Shown here piece after piece: positions 24,942 through 32,813 of a stretch of 64,000 nucleotides of DNA (positions are counted from its first letter, which is position 1; the number at the start of each line of letters is the position of its first letter). Under the pieces are notes generated by a model. That model was given only the letters and a program-made list of their open reading frames with translations. It was not told the origin of the DNA and searched no databases. The position numbers and the translations under genes are program-made. Source of the stretch: Meiothermus sp. QL-1 (GTDB lineage Bacteria > Deinococcota > Deinococci > Deinococcales > Thermaceae); contig NZ_QQSV01000002.1 of the NCBI RefSeq assembly GCF_003351145.1, positions 62,001 to 126,000 on the forward strand, given 5' to 3'.

Positions 24942-25409
24942 ATGGACCTGAAGAGGGTGGAGATGTACGCCGACGGCGCTTGCCTGGGCAACCCCGGCCC
25001 TGGAGGCTGGGCGGCCTTGCTCCGCTATGGCGAGCGGGAAAAGCTGGTCTCCGGTGGGGAGGACCACACCACCAACAACCGCATGGAGTTGTTGGCGGTG
25101 ATCAGCGGGCTGAAAGCCTTGAAGGAGCCCTGTCGTGTGGATGTGTTTACCGACAGCCGGTACCTGCAGGGGGCTTTTGCCAAGGGGTGGCTGGAGAACT
25201 GGCGGACCAACGGTTGGCGACGTGCTGACCGGCGCCCAGTGGAGAACCAGGACCTCTGGCAGGCCCTTTTGCAGGCCCTGGGGACCCATCAGGTGGAGTT
25301 CCACTGGGTGAAGGGGCATGCCGGCCATCCGGAAAACGAGCGGGTGGACCGGGAGGCGAGGAGGCAGGCGAGTCTGAGAAAGAGAGGCCTGGGCGAAAAC
25401 AGAACCTAG
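24942..25409 (+). CDS. rnhA: Ribonuclease HI
   Basis: RNase HI cleaves the RNA strand of RNA-DNA hybrids during replication. The 155-residue product has the four acidic active-site residues in YADGAC (about 10), NNRMELLAV (about 48), FTDSRYLQG (about 70) and NERVDREA (about 131), and the basic protrusion [18 protein letters not shown]. The [12 protein letters not shown] segment carries the catalytic His. The length matches Thermus and E. coli enzymes. It ends in a 4-nt CTAG overlap with the convergent small membrane protein gene. Confidence 0.97.
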   Translation: MDLKRVEMYADGACLGNPGPGGWAALLRYGEREKLVSGGEDHTTNNRMELLAVISGLKALKEPCRVDVFTDSRYLQGAFAKGWLENWRTNGWRRADRRPVENQDLWQALLQALGTHQVEFHWVKGHAGHPENERVDREARRQASLRKRGLGENRT

Positions 25410-25675
25410 CGCCGCCAGGTTTTGATGCGCTCTTCCAGCTCACGGGCATAGCGGGCGTTGCGGCCGCCCCCTAGCCCCGCCAGCCCACCTACCAGCAAAA
25501 AGCCCAGCCCCACCGGAAAGGGTTTTACCACAAAGGCCGCAAACAAGGCCGCGGCCAGCAGCCCCAGCGCTACCCGGGTGCGCCCCGCCAGGAAGCTGCG
25601 GACGCAAAGGAAGGCCAGCAGCCCGGGCAGCAGCCAGAGCAGGAGCCTCAGAACTAGCCAGGCACCTTCGGTCAT
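25406..25675 (-). CDS. Small membrane protein coupled to the GGDEF-EAL gene
   Basis: The 89-residue product is mostly hydrophobic: helices at about residues 6-24 ([19 protein letters not shown]), 32-50 and 54-70, then a basic tail ([18 protein letters not shown]). I do not recognise a family. Its ATG overlaps the stop of the GGDEF-EAL gene by one base (TGATG), so the two are translated together and it may help place or regulate that protein at the membrane. A 260-codon frame continues upstream of this ATG, but it only shadows the EAL gene. Confidence 0.75.
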   Translation of the reverse strand: MTEGAWLVLRLLLWLLPGLLAFLCVRSFLAGRTRVALGLLAAALFAAFVVKPFPVGLGFLLVGGLAGLGGGRNARYARELEERIKTWRR

Positions 25676-27672
25676 CAGGTTCCAATTCCCCAAACCAGAA
25701 GGGCCCCCAGGTCCTCGGTGGGGACCGGCCAGCCCAGGATGTGGCCCTGGCCATAGTCGGCCCCCAGCTCTTTCATGCGGGTGAGCTGGGACTGCTCTTC
25801 CAGCCCCTTGGCCACCACCTTGGCCCCTACTGCGTGCACCATCTCGATGGTGGCCTTGGCCAGGGGAGCGTTTTCCGAGATGGAGAGGGCTGGGTTGAGT
25901 TTGATCCAGTCCAGAGGCAGCCGTTTGAGCTGGGTGAGGGGCAGAGGGTTGGTGCCGAAGTTGTCCAAAGCGATGGCCACCCCCAGGTGCTTGAGGATCT
26001 CCAGGCTTCGACCAGCGGCCTCCAGATCGCTCAGAAGAGCCTCCTCCCGCAGCTCGAGGATCAGAATGTCGGCGGGCAAATCCTTGGCCGAGAGCATCTC
26101 CTGGAGGAAGCTGGGAAAGTTGGGGTCTATGAGGGTCTCGGCGGAGATGTTCACGCTGAAGCGGGCGTTGACCCCGGAGGGTTTCCACAGAGCAGCCTGC
26201 TCCAGGACCTTTTCTAAGGCCCAGCGGTCCTGGGCGCTTAGAAGGCCTACCTGCTCGGCCAGGGGCAGGAACTCCCCTGCCTGGTGCAGGCCCCTGGGCT
26301 TGGGCCAGCGGGCTAGGGCCTCCACGGCCACCAGCTCGAGGTCAGTCAAGCTGAAGACCGGTTGGAAGTGCAGGGTCAGGCTTTTCCGGTCGAGCGCCTC
26401 CTGCAGCTCGCTAGCACCCGGGGTCAAAAGCCGGATTCCCCCGCCGGTTTCCAAAGCCTTGGCGCAGGCCTGCTCGGCCTGGGCCCAAAGCCCCTCGACG
26501 CTGGTGGCATCCTGGGGGTACATGGCGATGCCAATACCAATTTTGAGCCCGGCCAGCGCGGCCCGCAGCCGCCCCAGGAGCCGGTGCGCCACCCGGCTGG
26601 CCCCAGCGGTCCAGCGCACCTCGGAGAGAAGCAGGGCAAAGCCCTGCTCCCCCAGGTAGGCCAGGGAGTCGCTTTGCCGTAGGGTGTAGGCGATTTCGCG
26701 GGCGGCCTGTTCGGTCTGGGGTCGGGTCATGCCCTCTACCCGGATGCGCATCAGGGCCATGGAGCGCCCGTGCCGCTGGGCCAGCGAGAGGGCCTGGGCC
26801 AGGTTGATCTCGAACTCGCTGCGCCGCACTGCGAGGGAGCGGCGCTCGGGCGCCTGTATTTTGAGCTCGTCCTTGAGGGGGCGAAGGATACGCTCGATTA
26901 CCTGGGTCACCGCCAAAGCCAGGGTCTCGTCGCTGGGGGCCCAGCGGCGGGGCTGGGCGCTCTCCAGCCAGAGCACCCCCCTCAGGCCGGCCTCGCTGTG
27001 GAGGACGGCCTGCAGCACCGCACCTGTCCCCCGGCCCAGCAGCAGCTCGCGCAGCTCGTTGAGCCGGGCATCCTGGCGGATGTCTTCAGCCGCGATGAGC
27101 AGGTTGCGCTCCAGCACCTGGAAGTAGACCGGGTGCCGCTCGGAGGAGAGTTCGCCCGGCAGGGCGGTTTCGGGGTACTGGCCGGCGGGCTTCAGGAGGG
27201 GTTCGTTGCTTTCCTTCAGCCAAAGACACAGGCCCTTGAAGCCCAGCCCGATGAGAATCTCCCCCAGCTTGGGGATGGCCTCCTCCAAACCGGTGAAGCG
27301 CTGGCGGCTTACCTCGAGCAAGGCCCTCTGCCAGGTCTCCCTGGGCATGGGGTTGATGGCCGTTCCCTGGGCCTCCACCAAAAGCGCCTGCAGGGCCTCG
27401 ATCAGAGCAAGCTTAGCCCGCTCGTTGAGGTTATAGCCCCTGGGGCCGATGTGGAGCCGGGGTGCGGCCCAGACCAGGCGGCTGCTCACCCAGGACTCCC
27501 CGGTGAGCAGGTTGAGCAGAAGCTCCTGGGCTTCCTGGGGCTTGAGCACCACCCCAGCCGCCCCCCCCAGGCGTATGACCATGCCCGAGGGTAGGTCTTG
27601 GTGCTCGATCAGGAGGGTGGCCCCTTCAATCGAGAGCGGTGCGAATAGTTTCCAGCTAGCCTCGTTTACCAA
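25675..27672 (-). CDS. GGDEF-EAL domain protein, both domains degenerate
   Basis: The 665-residue product has an N-terminal unknown region (1-110), a GAF-like domain (about 115-270), a GGDEF domain (about 290-420) and an EAL domain (about 430-660). The GGDEF motif is replaced by GEQGF (in YLGEQGFALL), so no cyclase activity is expected. In EAL, VEALARW is kept, but the metal-site motif is LDNFGTN instead of DDFGTG, and VVAKGLEE has Lys where the EGVE Glu belongs. This suggests a c-di-GMP sensor or structural protein, not an enzyme. TTG start with GGGAGAGGA upstream. Coupled to a small membrane protein downstream. Confidence 0.88.
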   Translation of the reverse strand: MVNEASWKLFAPLSIEGATLLIEHQDLPSGMVIRLGGAAGVVLKPQEAQELLLNLLTGESWVSSRLVWAAPRLHIGPRGYNLNERAKLALIEALQALLVEAQGTAINPMPRETWQRALLEVSRQRFTGLEEAIPKLGEILIGLGFKGLCLWLKESNEPLLKPAGQYPETALPGELSSERHPVYFQVLERNLLIAAEDIRQDARLNELRELLLGRGTGAVLQAVLHSEAGLRGVLWLESAQPRRWAPSDETLALAVTQVIERILRPLKDELKIQAPERRSLAVRRSEFEINLAQALSLAQRHGRSMALMRIRVEGMTRPQTEQAAREIAYTLRQSDSLAYLGEQGFALLLSEVRWTAGASRVAHRLLGRLRAALAGLKIGIGIAMYPQDATSVEGLWAQAEQACAKALETGGGIRLLTPGASELQEALDRKSLTLHFQPVFSLTDLELVAVEALARWPKPRGLHQAGEFLPLAEQVGLLSAQDRWALEKVLEQAALWKPSGVNARFSVNISAETLIDPNFPSFLQEMLSAKDLPADILILELREEALLSDLEAAGRSLEILKHLGVAIALDNFGTNPLPLTQLKRLPLDWIKLNPALSISENAPLAKATIEMVHAVGAKVVAKGLEEQSQLTRMKELGADYGQGHILGWPVPTEDLGALLVWGIGT

Positions 27673-27747
27673 TGCCGTCCTCTCCCGAGGGCGCTGGCCC
27701 CTGTGTTCTTACTGTACCAAGTTACCCCATGGGGGGTAGGTCATGCA

Positions 27748-28632
27748 TCACCGGGGCCGGACCACCCGCAGCCCCCCGGGCACCACCCGCACCCGGTACT
27801 CGGCCGCTGGGGTCACCAGCTCGCCGTCGGCGTGGGCGGGTACGGGCCGGTCGAAGCGGACCAGGAACTCGGTGCCCTGGAAGAAGCGCAGCCTGGGGTG
27901 GTGCACGTGCCGGCCGGTGAGCAGACGGGGCAGAATGCCCACCACCCCCAGCCGGCTGAACTCCCCTGCCACCGCCACCGAGAGCAGGCCGTCGTTGGGC
28001 CTGGCTGTGGGGACGATGGGGATGCCCCCCCCGTAGGTGGCGGCGTTCATCAGGGCCACCAGCAGGCTCGGGCCTTGGTAGAGCATCTGCTGGCCCTGGT
28101 AAAGCTCCAGCCGGGGCAGCTCGAGCTCCTTCAGCACCCCGAAGATGGAGTAGAGGTAGCGCGGCATCCCCCGCAGGAAGGTAGGGGCCTCCAGGGCCTT
28201 GCGGGCCACCGCGGCGTCGAAGCCGATGCCCAGGCTGGCCCCGTAGGGCTGGTCGTTGACCAGCCCCAGATCCACCGTGTCGGCCGGGCCCTCCAGGGCG
28301 GTTCTGAGGGCGGCCTCCAGCCCAAGCCGGTGCAGCCCCACCATGCGGGCGAAGTCGTTGCCGCTGCCGATGGGCACCACCCCTAGGGTCTTGGTCGACC
28401 CCGCCAGGCCCCGCAGCACCTCGTGCACGGTGCCGTCGCCGCCCACGGCTATGACCCGGCTTTCCGGGGGGGCCTGCTGGGCCAGCAGGGTGGCGTGGCC
28501 GGGCTTCTCGGTGATAACCAGCTCGGCCTTGGGGGCCCAGTACTGGATGGCGCTTTGCAGCCGGTCCAACATCCGACCAACCTTGCCCCGCCCGGCGGCG
28601 GGGTTGATGACAAAGAGAACGGGACGGCTCAT
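27748..28632 (-). CDS. Diacylglycerol kinase-family lipid kinase
   Basis: The 294-residue product has the DAGK catalytic pattern: VLFVINPAAGRGK at residues 5-17, VIAVGGDGTVHEVLRGL at about 62-78 with the nucleotide-binding GGDGT, then GVVPIGSGNDFARMVGL at about 87-103. The C-terminal beta domain ends in HADGELV. Such enzymes phosphorylate diacylglycerol or related lipids (DgkB/YegS group). I start at ATG 28632; upstream codons in frame belong to the divergent region. TAGAAT lies 13 nt before the ATG. It is divergent from the GNAT gene. Confidence 0.92.
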   Translation of the reverse strand: MSRPVLFVINPAAGRGKVGRMLDRLQSAIQYWAPKAELVITEKPGHATLLAQQAPPESRVIAVGGDGTVHEVLRGLAGSTKTLGVVPIGSGNDFARMVGLHRLGLEAALRTALEGPADTVDLGLVNDQPYGASLGIGFDAAVARKALEAPTFLRGMPRYLYSIFGVLKELELPRLELYQGQQMLYQGPSLLVALMNAATYGGGIPIVPTARPNDGLLSVAVAGEFSRLGVVGILPRLLTGRHVHHPRLRFFQGTEFLVRFDRPVPAHADGELVTPAAEYRVRVVPGGLRVVRPR

Positions 28633-28693
28633 TCTGTGTGGCCCGATTCTAGCACGTAGTACAATTACCCAAAGCCGTCCGCAGGGGGAGCCC

Positions 28694-29557
28694 ATGCACC
28701 GGCCCGTGGCCCAGCACCACCTTTCCCAGCTCGCCGAGCTGCTGACCTGGATGGACCAGGCCCCCGAGCGGCGCGCGCTGGCTCCCGAGGCCCGCACCCC
28801 GGAGGGGCTTTGGTGGGAGCTTTTGGCTGGAGAGGGGGAGCAGGCCTGGGTCTGGTTGGAAGGAGGGCGGGTGCAGGGGTATGGGGCCCTGGTGCCCTTC
28901 TGGGGCGGGGCGGCCCTCGAGGGTCCCATCGTTCGCGAGGGGGACGGCCGGGCGCTGCTGCGCCACCTGCTTAGGAAGGCCAGGCAGCAGGGCTACACCA
29001 CCCTCTACGCCTTCCCCGAGGCCTGCAACCGGCAGGCCCGCCGCCTCCTCGAGCAGGCGGGCTTTGCCGCCCAGCACACCACCTACTTCTACCGGATTGG
29101 CCGCGCCGACCTGGCCTACCCCCCTCCTTCGGGGTACCGGATTGAGCGGGAGGCGGCGTGCGACCCCTGGGTCTACCGCGAGCTATACAGCCGGGCCGAG
29201 GACGGCTGGAGCCTGCGGTTGGGTTGGACCGACGAGGAGCTTCGCCAGCACTTCTTGCAGGCCGGGGTGGAGCTTTTGGTGGCCCGCGACCCTGCCGGCC
29301 AGCCGGTGGGCATGGCCGAGCTCGAGCTGGGCGAGGCCGAGGCCGAGGTGGCCTACCTCGGGGTGGTGCCTGAGGCCCGGGGCCGGGGGCTGGGCCGGGC
29401 CTTGCTGGGGGCCGCGGCCGAAGCGGCTTTTGGTCATCCAGCTATCCGCAGCCTTCGGGTGCGGGCCCACGACCACGAGAAGGCTGCGCAGGCCCTGTAC
29501 CAGCGGCTCGGCTTCCAGCAGGAAAGCGCGGTGGTGACCTACGCCCTGGAACTCTAG
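28694..29557 (+). CDS. Protein with two GNAT acetyltransferase domains
   Basis: The 287-residue product consists of two GNAT folds. The N-terminal one (residues 1-135) has a weak acetyl-CoA loop around GDGRALLRHLLRKARQQGY. The C-terminal one (140-287) has the clear motif VVPEARGRGLGRALLGAA and the beta-bulge end ALYQRLGFQQES. Such pairs often have one active and one degenerate domain. Substrate is unknown; it may be the amine of an antibiotic, amino acid or peptide. TACAAT at 28660 is a likely -10 with a 28-nt leader and GGGGGAG site. It ends in a 4-nt overlap with the convergent enolase-superfamily gene. Confidence 0.88.
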   Translation: MHRPVAQHHLSQLAELLTWMDQAPERRALAPEARTPEGLWWELLAGEGEQAWVWLEGGRVQGYGALVPFWGGAALEGPIVREGDGRALLRHLLRKARQQGYTTLYAFPEACNRQARRLLEQAGFAAQHTTYFYRIGRADLAYPPPSGYRIEREAACDPWVYRELYSRAEDGWSLRLGWTDEELRQHFLQAGVELLVARDPAGQPVGMAELELGEAEAEVAYLGVVPEARGRGLGRALLGAAAEAAFGHPAIRSLRVRAHDHEKAAQALYQRLGFQQESAVVTYALEL

Positions 29558-30630
29558 CCAGCGTAGGCTTGAAAGGCCTCCGGATCGAAGCGGCAGGCCT
29601 TCAGGTCCTCCCAGTAAAGCCAGCCCTCGCGAAAAGGCGGGAAGGGGCAGAAGCCCCCCTGGGCCTTGAGGTGGAAGGCCAGCTCGCAGGGTTCGCTCAC
29701 TCCGGCCTGGAAGGCCAGCAGGGCGGTCTGGTAGGCCCCGAAGCTGGACAGGGCCTGCGAGCCCACCATGACCCGCTTGCCCTCGCTGCGGGCCAGGGCC
29801 AGCATCTTCAGGCTTTGGGTGTAGCCGCTGCGGGCCGGCTTGATGTTCAGCACATCGAAGGTGTTGAGCTGAATTTCGCGCCACAGGTCGGCCAGGGTGA
29901 AGGCCGAATCATCGGCGATGATGGGCAGCAGCCCCAGGCTGCGCAGCCGCTTGCGGGCCAGCACCTCGGCCACCGGTAGGGGCTCCTCCACGTACAGAAG
30001 CCCAGCTTGGGCCAGGGCTTCCAGGTACGGCTCGGCGTTTTCGGGCGAGAGGGTCTCGTTGGCATCGGCATAGAGCCTTGCCCCGGGCAGGCGCTCTTGC
30101 AGGAGGGCGATGCGCCGCAGGTCGCCCTCCAGGTCGCGCCCTACCTTGACCTTGAGCACCCGCACCCCGGCTGCGTAGGCCGCCTCGGCATCCGCAAGCA
30201 TCTCGGCTTCGTCGGCAATACCCAGGATGTAGCTGACCTGGACGCGGGGCTGGGCCGGCTCCAGCACCTCCCAAAGCTCCTGCCCCTCGCTTCTGGCCCA
30301 GGCCTCCCACAGCGCGATGTCCAGCGCGCCCTTGGTGGTAAGGTGGCAGGGGAAACCGCTCAGCACCTGCTGGATGGCCTCGGTGTCCTCGACCTCGAGG
30401 CCCAGCAGCTGCGGGGTCAGGTACTCCAGGGCTGCTCGGACGGTGGCGGGGGTCTCGCCGTAGATGGTGGGCCGGGGGGGAATCTCGGCGCGGCCTATGG
30501 CCCCGTCGGAAAGCTCCACCTCCAGCAGCAGGTGCTCCAGGGCCGAAAGCTCGGAGGCCCTGCCCCAGCGCAGGCTGCTGCGCAGGGGCAGGCGGAAAGG
30601 GTGGAGGGCGATGCGCTTGATGGTGGGCAC
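29554..30630 (-). CDS. Enolase-superfamily enzyme (dipeptide epimerase-like)
   Basis: The 358-residue product has the muconate-cycloisomerase layout: a capping domain (1-115), then a TIM barrel with KVKVG (Lys acid/base), ADANE, YVEEP, ADDSAF (metal ligands Asp, Glu, Asp) and NIKPARSG (second Lys). These five residues define the MLE/dipeptide epimerase/o-succinylbenzoate synthase branch. The substrate cannot be told from sequence; dipeptide epimerase or N-succinylamino acid racemase are the best guesses. It begins one base after the P-loop ATPase gene ends, so the two are cotranscribed. No menaquinone genes are near. Confidence 0.87.
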   Translation of the reverse strand: MPTIKRIALHPFRLPLRSSLRWGRASELSALEHLLLEVELSDGAIGRAEIPPRPTIYGETPATVRAALEYLTPQLLGLEVEDTEAIQQVLSGFPCHLTTKGALDIALWEAWARSEGQELWEVLEPAQPRVQVSYILGIADEAEMLADAEAAYAAGVRVLKVKVGRDLEGDLRRIALLQERLPGARLYADANETLSPENAEPYLEALAQAGLLYVEEPLPVAEVLARKRLRSLGLLPIIADDSAFTLADLWREIQLNTFDVLNIKPARSGYTQSLKMLALARSEGKRVMVGSQALSSFGAYQTALLAFQAGVSEPCELAFHLKAQGGFCPFPPFREGWLYWEDLKACRFDPEAFQAYAG

Positions 30631-30631
30631 C

Positions 30632-31381
30632 CTAGGCCTCCGCTGCCTGCCTCACGAAGGCCTGTACCGCCTGGACCTCCTCCTCGAGGGAGAGCCGTTC
30701 GGTGTCGAGGAACAAAGCCCTGGGAGAGCCCTCCAGCACGGCCTTGGCCCCTTGCGGGTCGTAGTTCTTGCGCTCCTCGGCCACAATCCTGAGCTTGCTC
30801 AGAAGCTCGGCCGGGGGCACATTCCAGGAGAGGGCCTCCTCCAGTTCGGCCTCGCTCAGCACCCCCCGGGCCAGGTTTTGGAGCTGGACCCAATCGGCCT
30901 CGTCCAGCGCTACCCGGTCGAAGGCGTCGCCCCGCTGCAGAAGGCGGGCCAGCCGGGTCAGGTCACGCGCCTCCAGCACCACAAAGTAGCTCCTGGGCAG
31001 GTGCTGCAGGGCGAACCTCACCTCCTCCGCACCGCGCAGCCCGTCCATCACCAGCGGCCAGATGGGGTGGGCCCGGCTTTGGGCCAGAATCTCCGCCACC
31101 CCTCCCGGGTATTCCTGGCGAAAGCGCCGGGTGAGGGCGAAGCGCTCGGCCCGGTCGAGCTGGCTCGCGGGGCTGTGCCCATAGCGAGGCAGCACGAAGC
31201 GGTCCACCACCTCGCGCCGGTCGGGCAGGGTGGGGTAGCCCAGGCGCTCTATGAGGCTGCTCTTGCCCACCCCGGTCAGCCCGACCAGGATCAGCAGGGG
31301 CAGTTCGGCTAGGGGGCGGGCCTCAGGGGGGGCCTTCTCGGTGGGCAGAAAAAGGGGGGCTTTGGGGATGCTCGCCTTCAT
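30632..31381 (-). CDS. P-loop ATPase/kinase of unknown function
   Basis: The 249-residue product has a Walker A motif LVGLTGVGKSSLIERLGYP at about residue 32 and a downstream basic helix (LTRRFRQEY). A possible Walker B is at WPLVMDGLRG, followed by VVLEARDLTRLARLLQRGDAF, a kinase-like lid. No family name came to mind; the layout resembles nucleotide or small-metabolite kinases. I start at ATG 31381, which is MKASIPKAPLF; the longer frame runs back into the lysine operon leader and cannot be coding. It is divergent from the lysine operon and cotranscribed with the enolase-superfamily gene. Confidence 0.75.
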   Translation of the reverse strand: MKASIPKAPLFLPTEKAPPEARPLAELPLLILVGLTGVGKSSLIERLGYPTLPDRREVVDRFVLPRYGHSPASQLDRAERFALTRRFRQEYPGGVAEILAQSRAHPIWPLVMDGLRGAEEVRFALQHLPRSYFVVLEARDLTRLARLLQRGDAFDRVALDEADWVQLQNLARGVLSEAELEEALSWNVPPAELLSKLRIVAEERKNYDPQGAKAVLEGSPRALFLDTERLSLEEEVQAVQAFVRQAAEA

Positions 31382-31417
31382 CCTGCCCCCAACATTACAA
31401 CAATTCGGGCCAGGCGG

Positions 31418-31447
31418 TTGACAGCATCGGTATACCACGCTTACACT
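31418..31447 (+). promoter_or_regulatory. Promoter of the lysine operon
   Basis: TTGACA (31418-31423), 18 nt, TACACT (31442-31447). The start of transcription would be near 31454, just before the leader peptide ATG. Confidence 0.75.
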
Positions 31448-31455
31448 TGGCCCTG

Positions 31456-31506
31456 ATGGTCTGCTGGCTGAAAAAACCTCGTGCCGGGGGGCTGGCCGCT
31501 CGCTAG
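31456..31506 (+). CDS. Lysine operon leader peptide
   Basis: A 16-codon open frame reads MVCWLKKPRAGGLAAR and stops with TAG. Two consecutive AAA Lys codons at positions 6-7 make it a sensor of charged tRNA-Lys: when lysine is short, the ribosome stalls there. It starts 9 nt after the -10 box, so its mRNA is leaderless or nearly so. A competing structure and a terminator follow before hcs. Leader-peptide attenuation of the lysine cluster has been reported in Thermus thermophilus (recalled from the literature, not checked here). Confidence 0.85.
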   Translation: MVCWLKKPRAGGLAAR

Positions 31507-31527
31507 TCTGCGCCGCCATGTAGCCCG

Positions 31528-31555
31528 GCCCGCCGAAAAGCGGGCGGTTTTTTTT
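31528..31555 (+). terminator. Attenuator terminator of the lysine operon
   Basis: GCCCGC/GCGGGC with a 6-nt loop (31528-31545), then GG and eight T (31548-31555), 9 nt before the hcs start. Bases 31522-31529 (AGCCCGGC) could instead pair with the GCCGGGGGGCT of the leader gene, which would break the terminator. This is the expected antiterminator switch. Confidence 0.85.
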
Positions 31556-31564
31556 GGGTTCCCT

Positions 31565-32788
31565 ATGCAAAGGCGTATCGAGATCATAGACACCACCTTT
31601 CGCGACGGACAGCAGTCGCCGCTTCTTTTCGACACCGAGAAGTACCGCTTCACCCTGGAAGAAAAGAAGCTCCTCCTAGCGGGTCTCCTCGAGCTCGGGG
31701 TAACCCACTTCGAGTTCTTCTCGCCGGTGGTGGGGGAGGCCGAGGCCGAGGACGTGCGGGCGCTCATCGCGTACGCCAGGAGCCTGACTGATAAGCCCCT
31801 TTACTTTCTGGGCCACTGCCGCGCCAACCCCTTGGACATCGAGAAGGCCCTCGAGGCGGGCTGCAACGGGCTCAACCTCTACCTGGGGGTTTCCCCCCTG
31901 GCCCAGCGGCACAACGCCCAAAAACCCCTGGAGGAGGCGGTGGCCCTGGTGGAGGGGGTGGTGCGGGAGACCCGAAGGGCCCACCCCGACCTCTACCTCC
32001 GTTTTAGCGCCGAAGACGCCTTCCGCACCCCCCTGGAGGACATCTTCCGCCTGTACGATGCGGTCTACCCCTACGTGAACACCCTGGGCCTCCCCGATAC
32101 AGTAGGGGTGGCCGAGCCGGAGGACGTGACCGAGGTGGTCACCCAGCTTCGCCAGCGCTACCCCCGGGTGGCGCTGGAGTGCCATTTCCACAACGACCGG
32201 GGCCTGGCCCTGGCCAACGTGCTGGCCGCGGTGCGGGCCGGGGTGCGCTATGTGGATGCCTCCATCTGGGGCCTGGCCGAACGCTCGGGGATTCCCTCGG
32301 TCACCGGGGCGCTCTTCAACCTCTCCAAGCGCTATCCCGAGCTGAAAACCCAGTACAACCTGAGCCAGTGCTACCCGCTGAACGTGCTGATGGCCTCGAT
32401 TCTCGGCACGCTCGTTCCCTATACCGAGCCGGTCTCGCTTACCAACCGCACCCACACCGCTGGCGTGCACCAGAAGGCCGTCCTCAACGAAAAAAAGGTG
32501 TACGAGGCCCACAACCTGCACGAGTTTGGGGTGGAGAAGAACCAGCTTCTGCTGGGCCCTCTTTCGGGCTGGAACCTGATCTACTACTATCTGAAGGAGG
32601 TCGAGGCGTTGGAGATCACCAAGGAGCAGGCCAAGAGCATCGCCCAGGAGTTCAAGAGCCGAACTGGCGAGATTGGCCGCAGGAAAAAGCCCGAGGAGCT
32701 TCTGCTGGAGATAGCCATGGCCCACGGCTTGCGCCGCCACCCCATACCAGAGGAGGTGCCCACGGCGCGCCTGGAGAACCTGGACTGA
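31565..32788 (+). CDS. Homocitrate synthase-like enzyme
   Basis: The first step of lysine synthesis by the aminoadipate route condenses 2-oxoglutarate and acetyl-CoA to homocitrate. The 407-residue product has the DRE-TIM metallolyase pattern IEIIDTTFRDGQQSP (residues 4-18), the metal-ligand strand ALECHFHNDRGLALANVLAAV and the NRTHTAGVHQKAVLN helix-turn of LeuA-type C-domains. The motif TTFRDGQQSP differs from the shorter T. thermophilus homocitrate synthase I remember (STLREGEQF), so this is a different subgroup. Citramalate or isopropylmalate synthase activity cannot be ruled out by sequence; context favours homocitrate. ATG 31565 follows the attenuator by 9 nt. Confidence 0.85.
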   Translation: MQRRIEIIDTTFRDGQQSPLLFDTEKYRFTLEEKKLLLAGLLELGVTHFEFFSPVVGEAEAEDVRALIAYARSLTDKPLYFLGHCRANPLDIEKALEAGCNGLNLYLGVSPLAQRHNAQKPLEEAVALVEGVVRETRRAHPDLYLRFSAEDAFRTPLEDIFRLYDAVYPYVNTLGLPDTVGVAEPEDVTEVVTQLRQRYPRVALECHFHNDRGLALANVLAAVRAGVRYVDASIWGLAERSGIPSVTGALFNLSKRYPELKTQYNLSQCYPLNVLMASILGTLVPYTEPVSLTNRTHTAGVHQKAVLNEKKVYEAHNLHEFGVEKNQLLLGPLSGWNLIYYYLKEVEALEITKEQAKSIAQEFKSRTGEIGRRKKPEELLLEIAMAHGLRRHPIPEEVPTARLENLD

Positions 32789-32813
32789 GCTGCAGCGGTT
32801 GTAGGGGGTCGGG

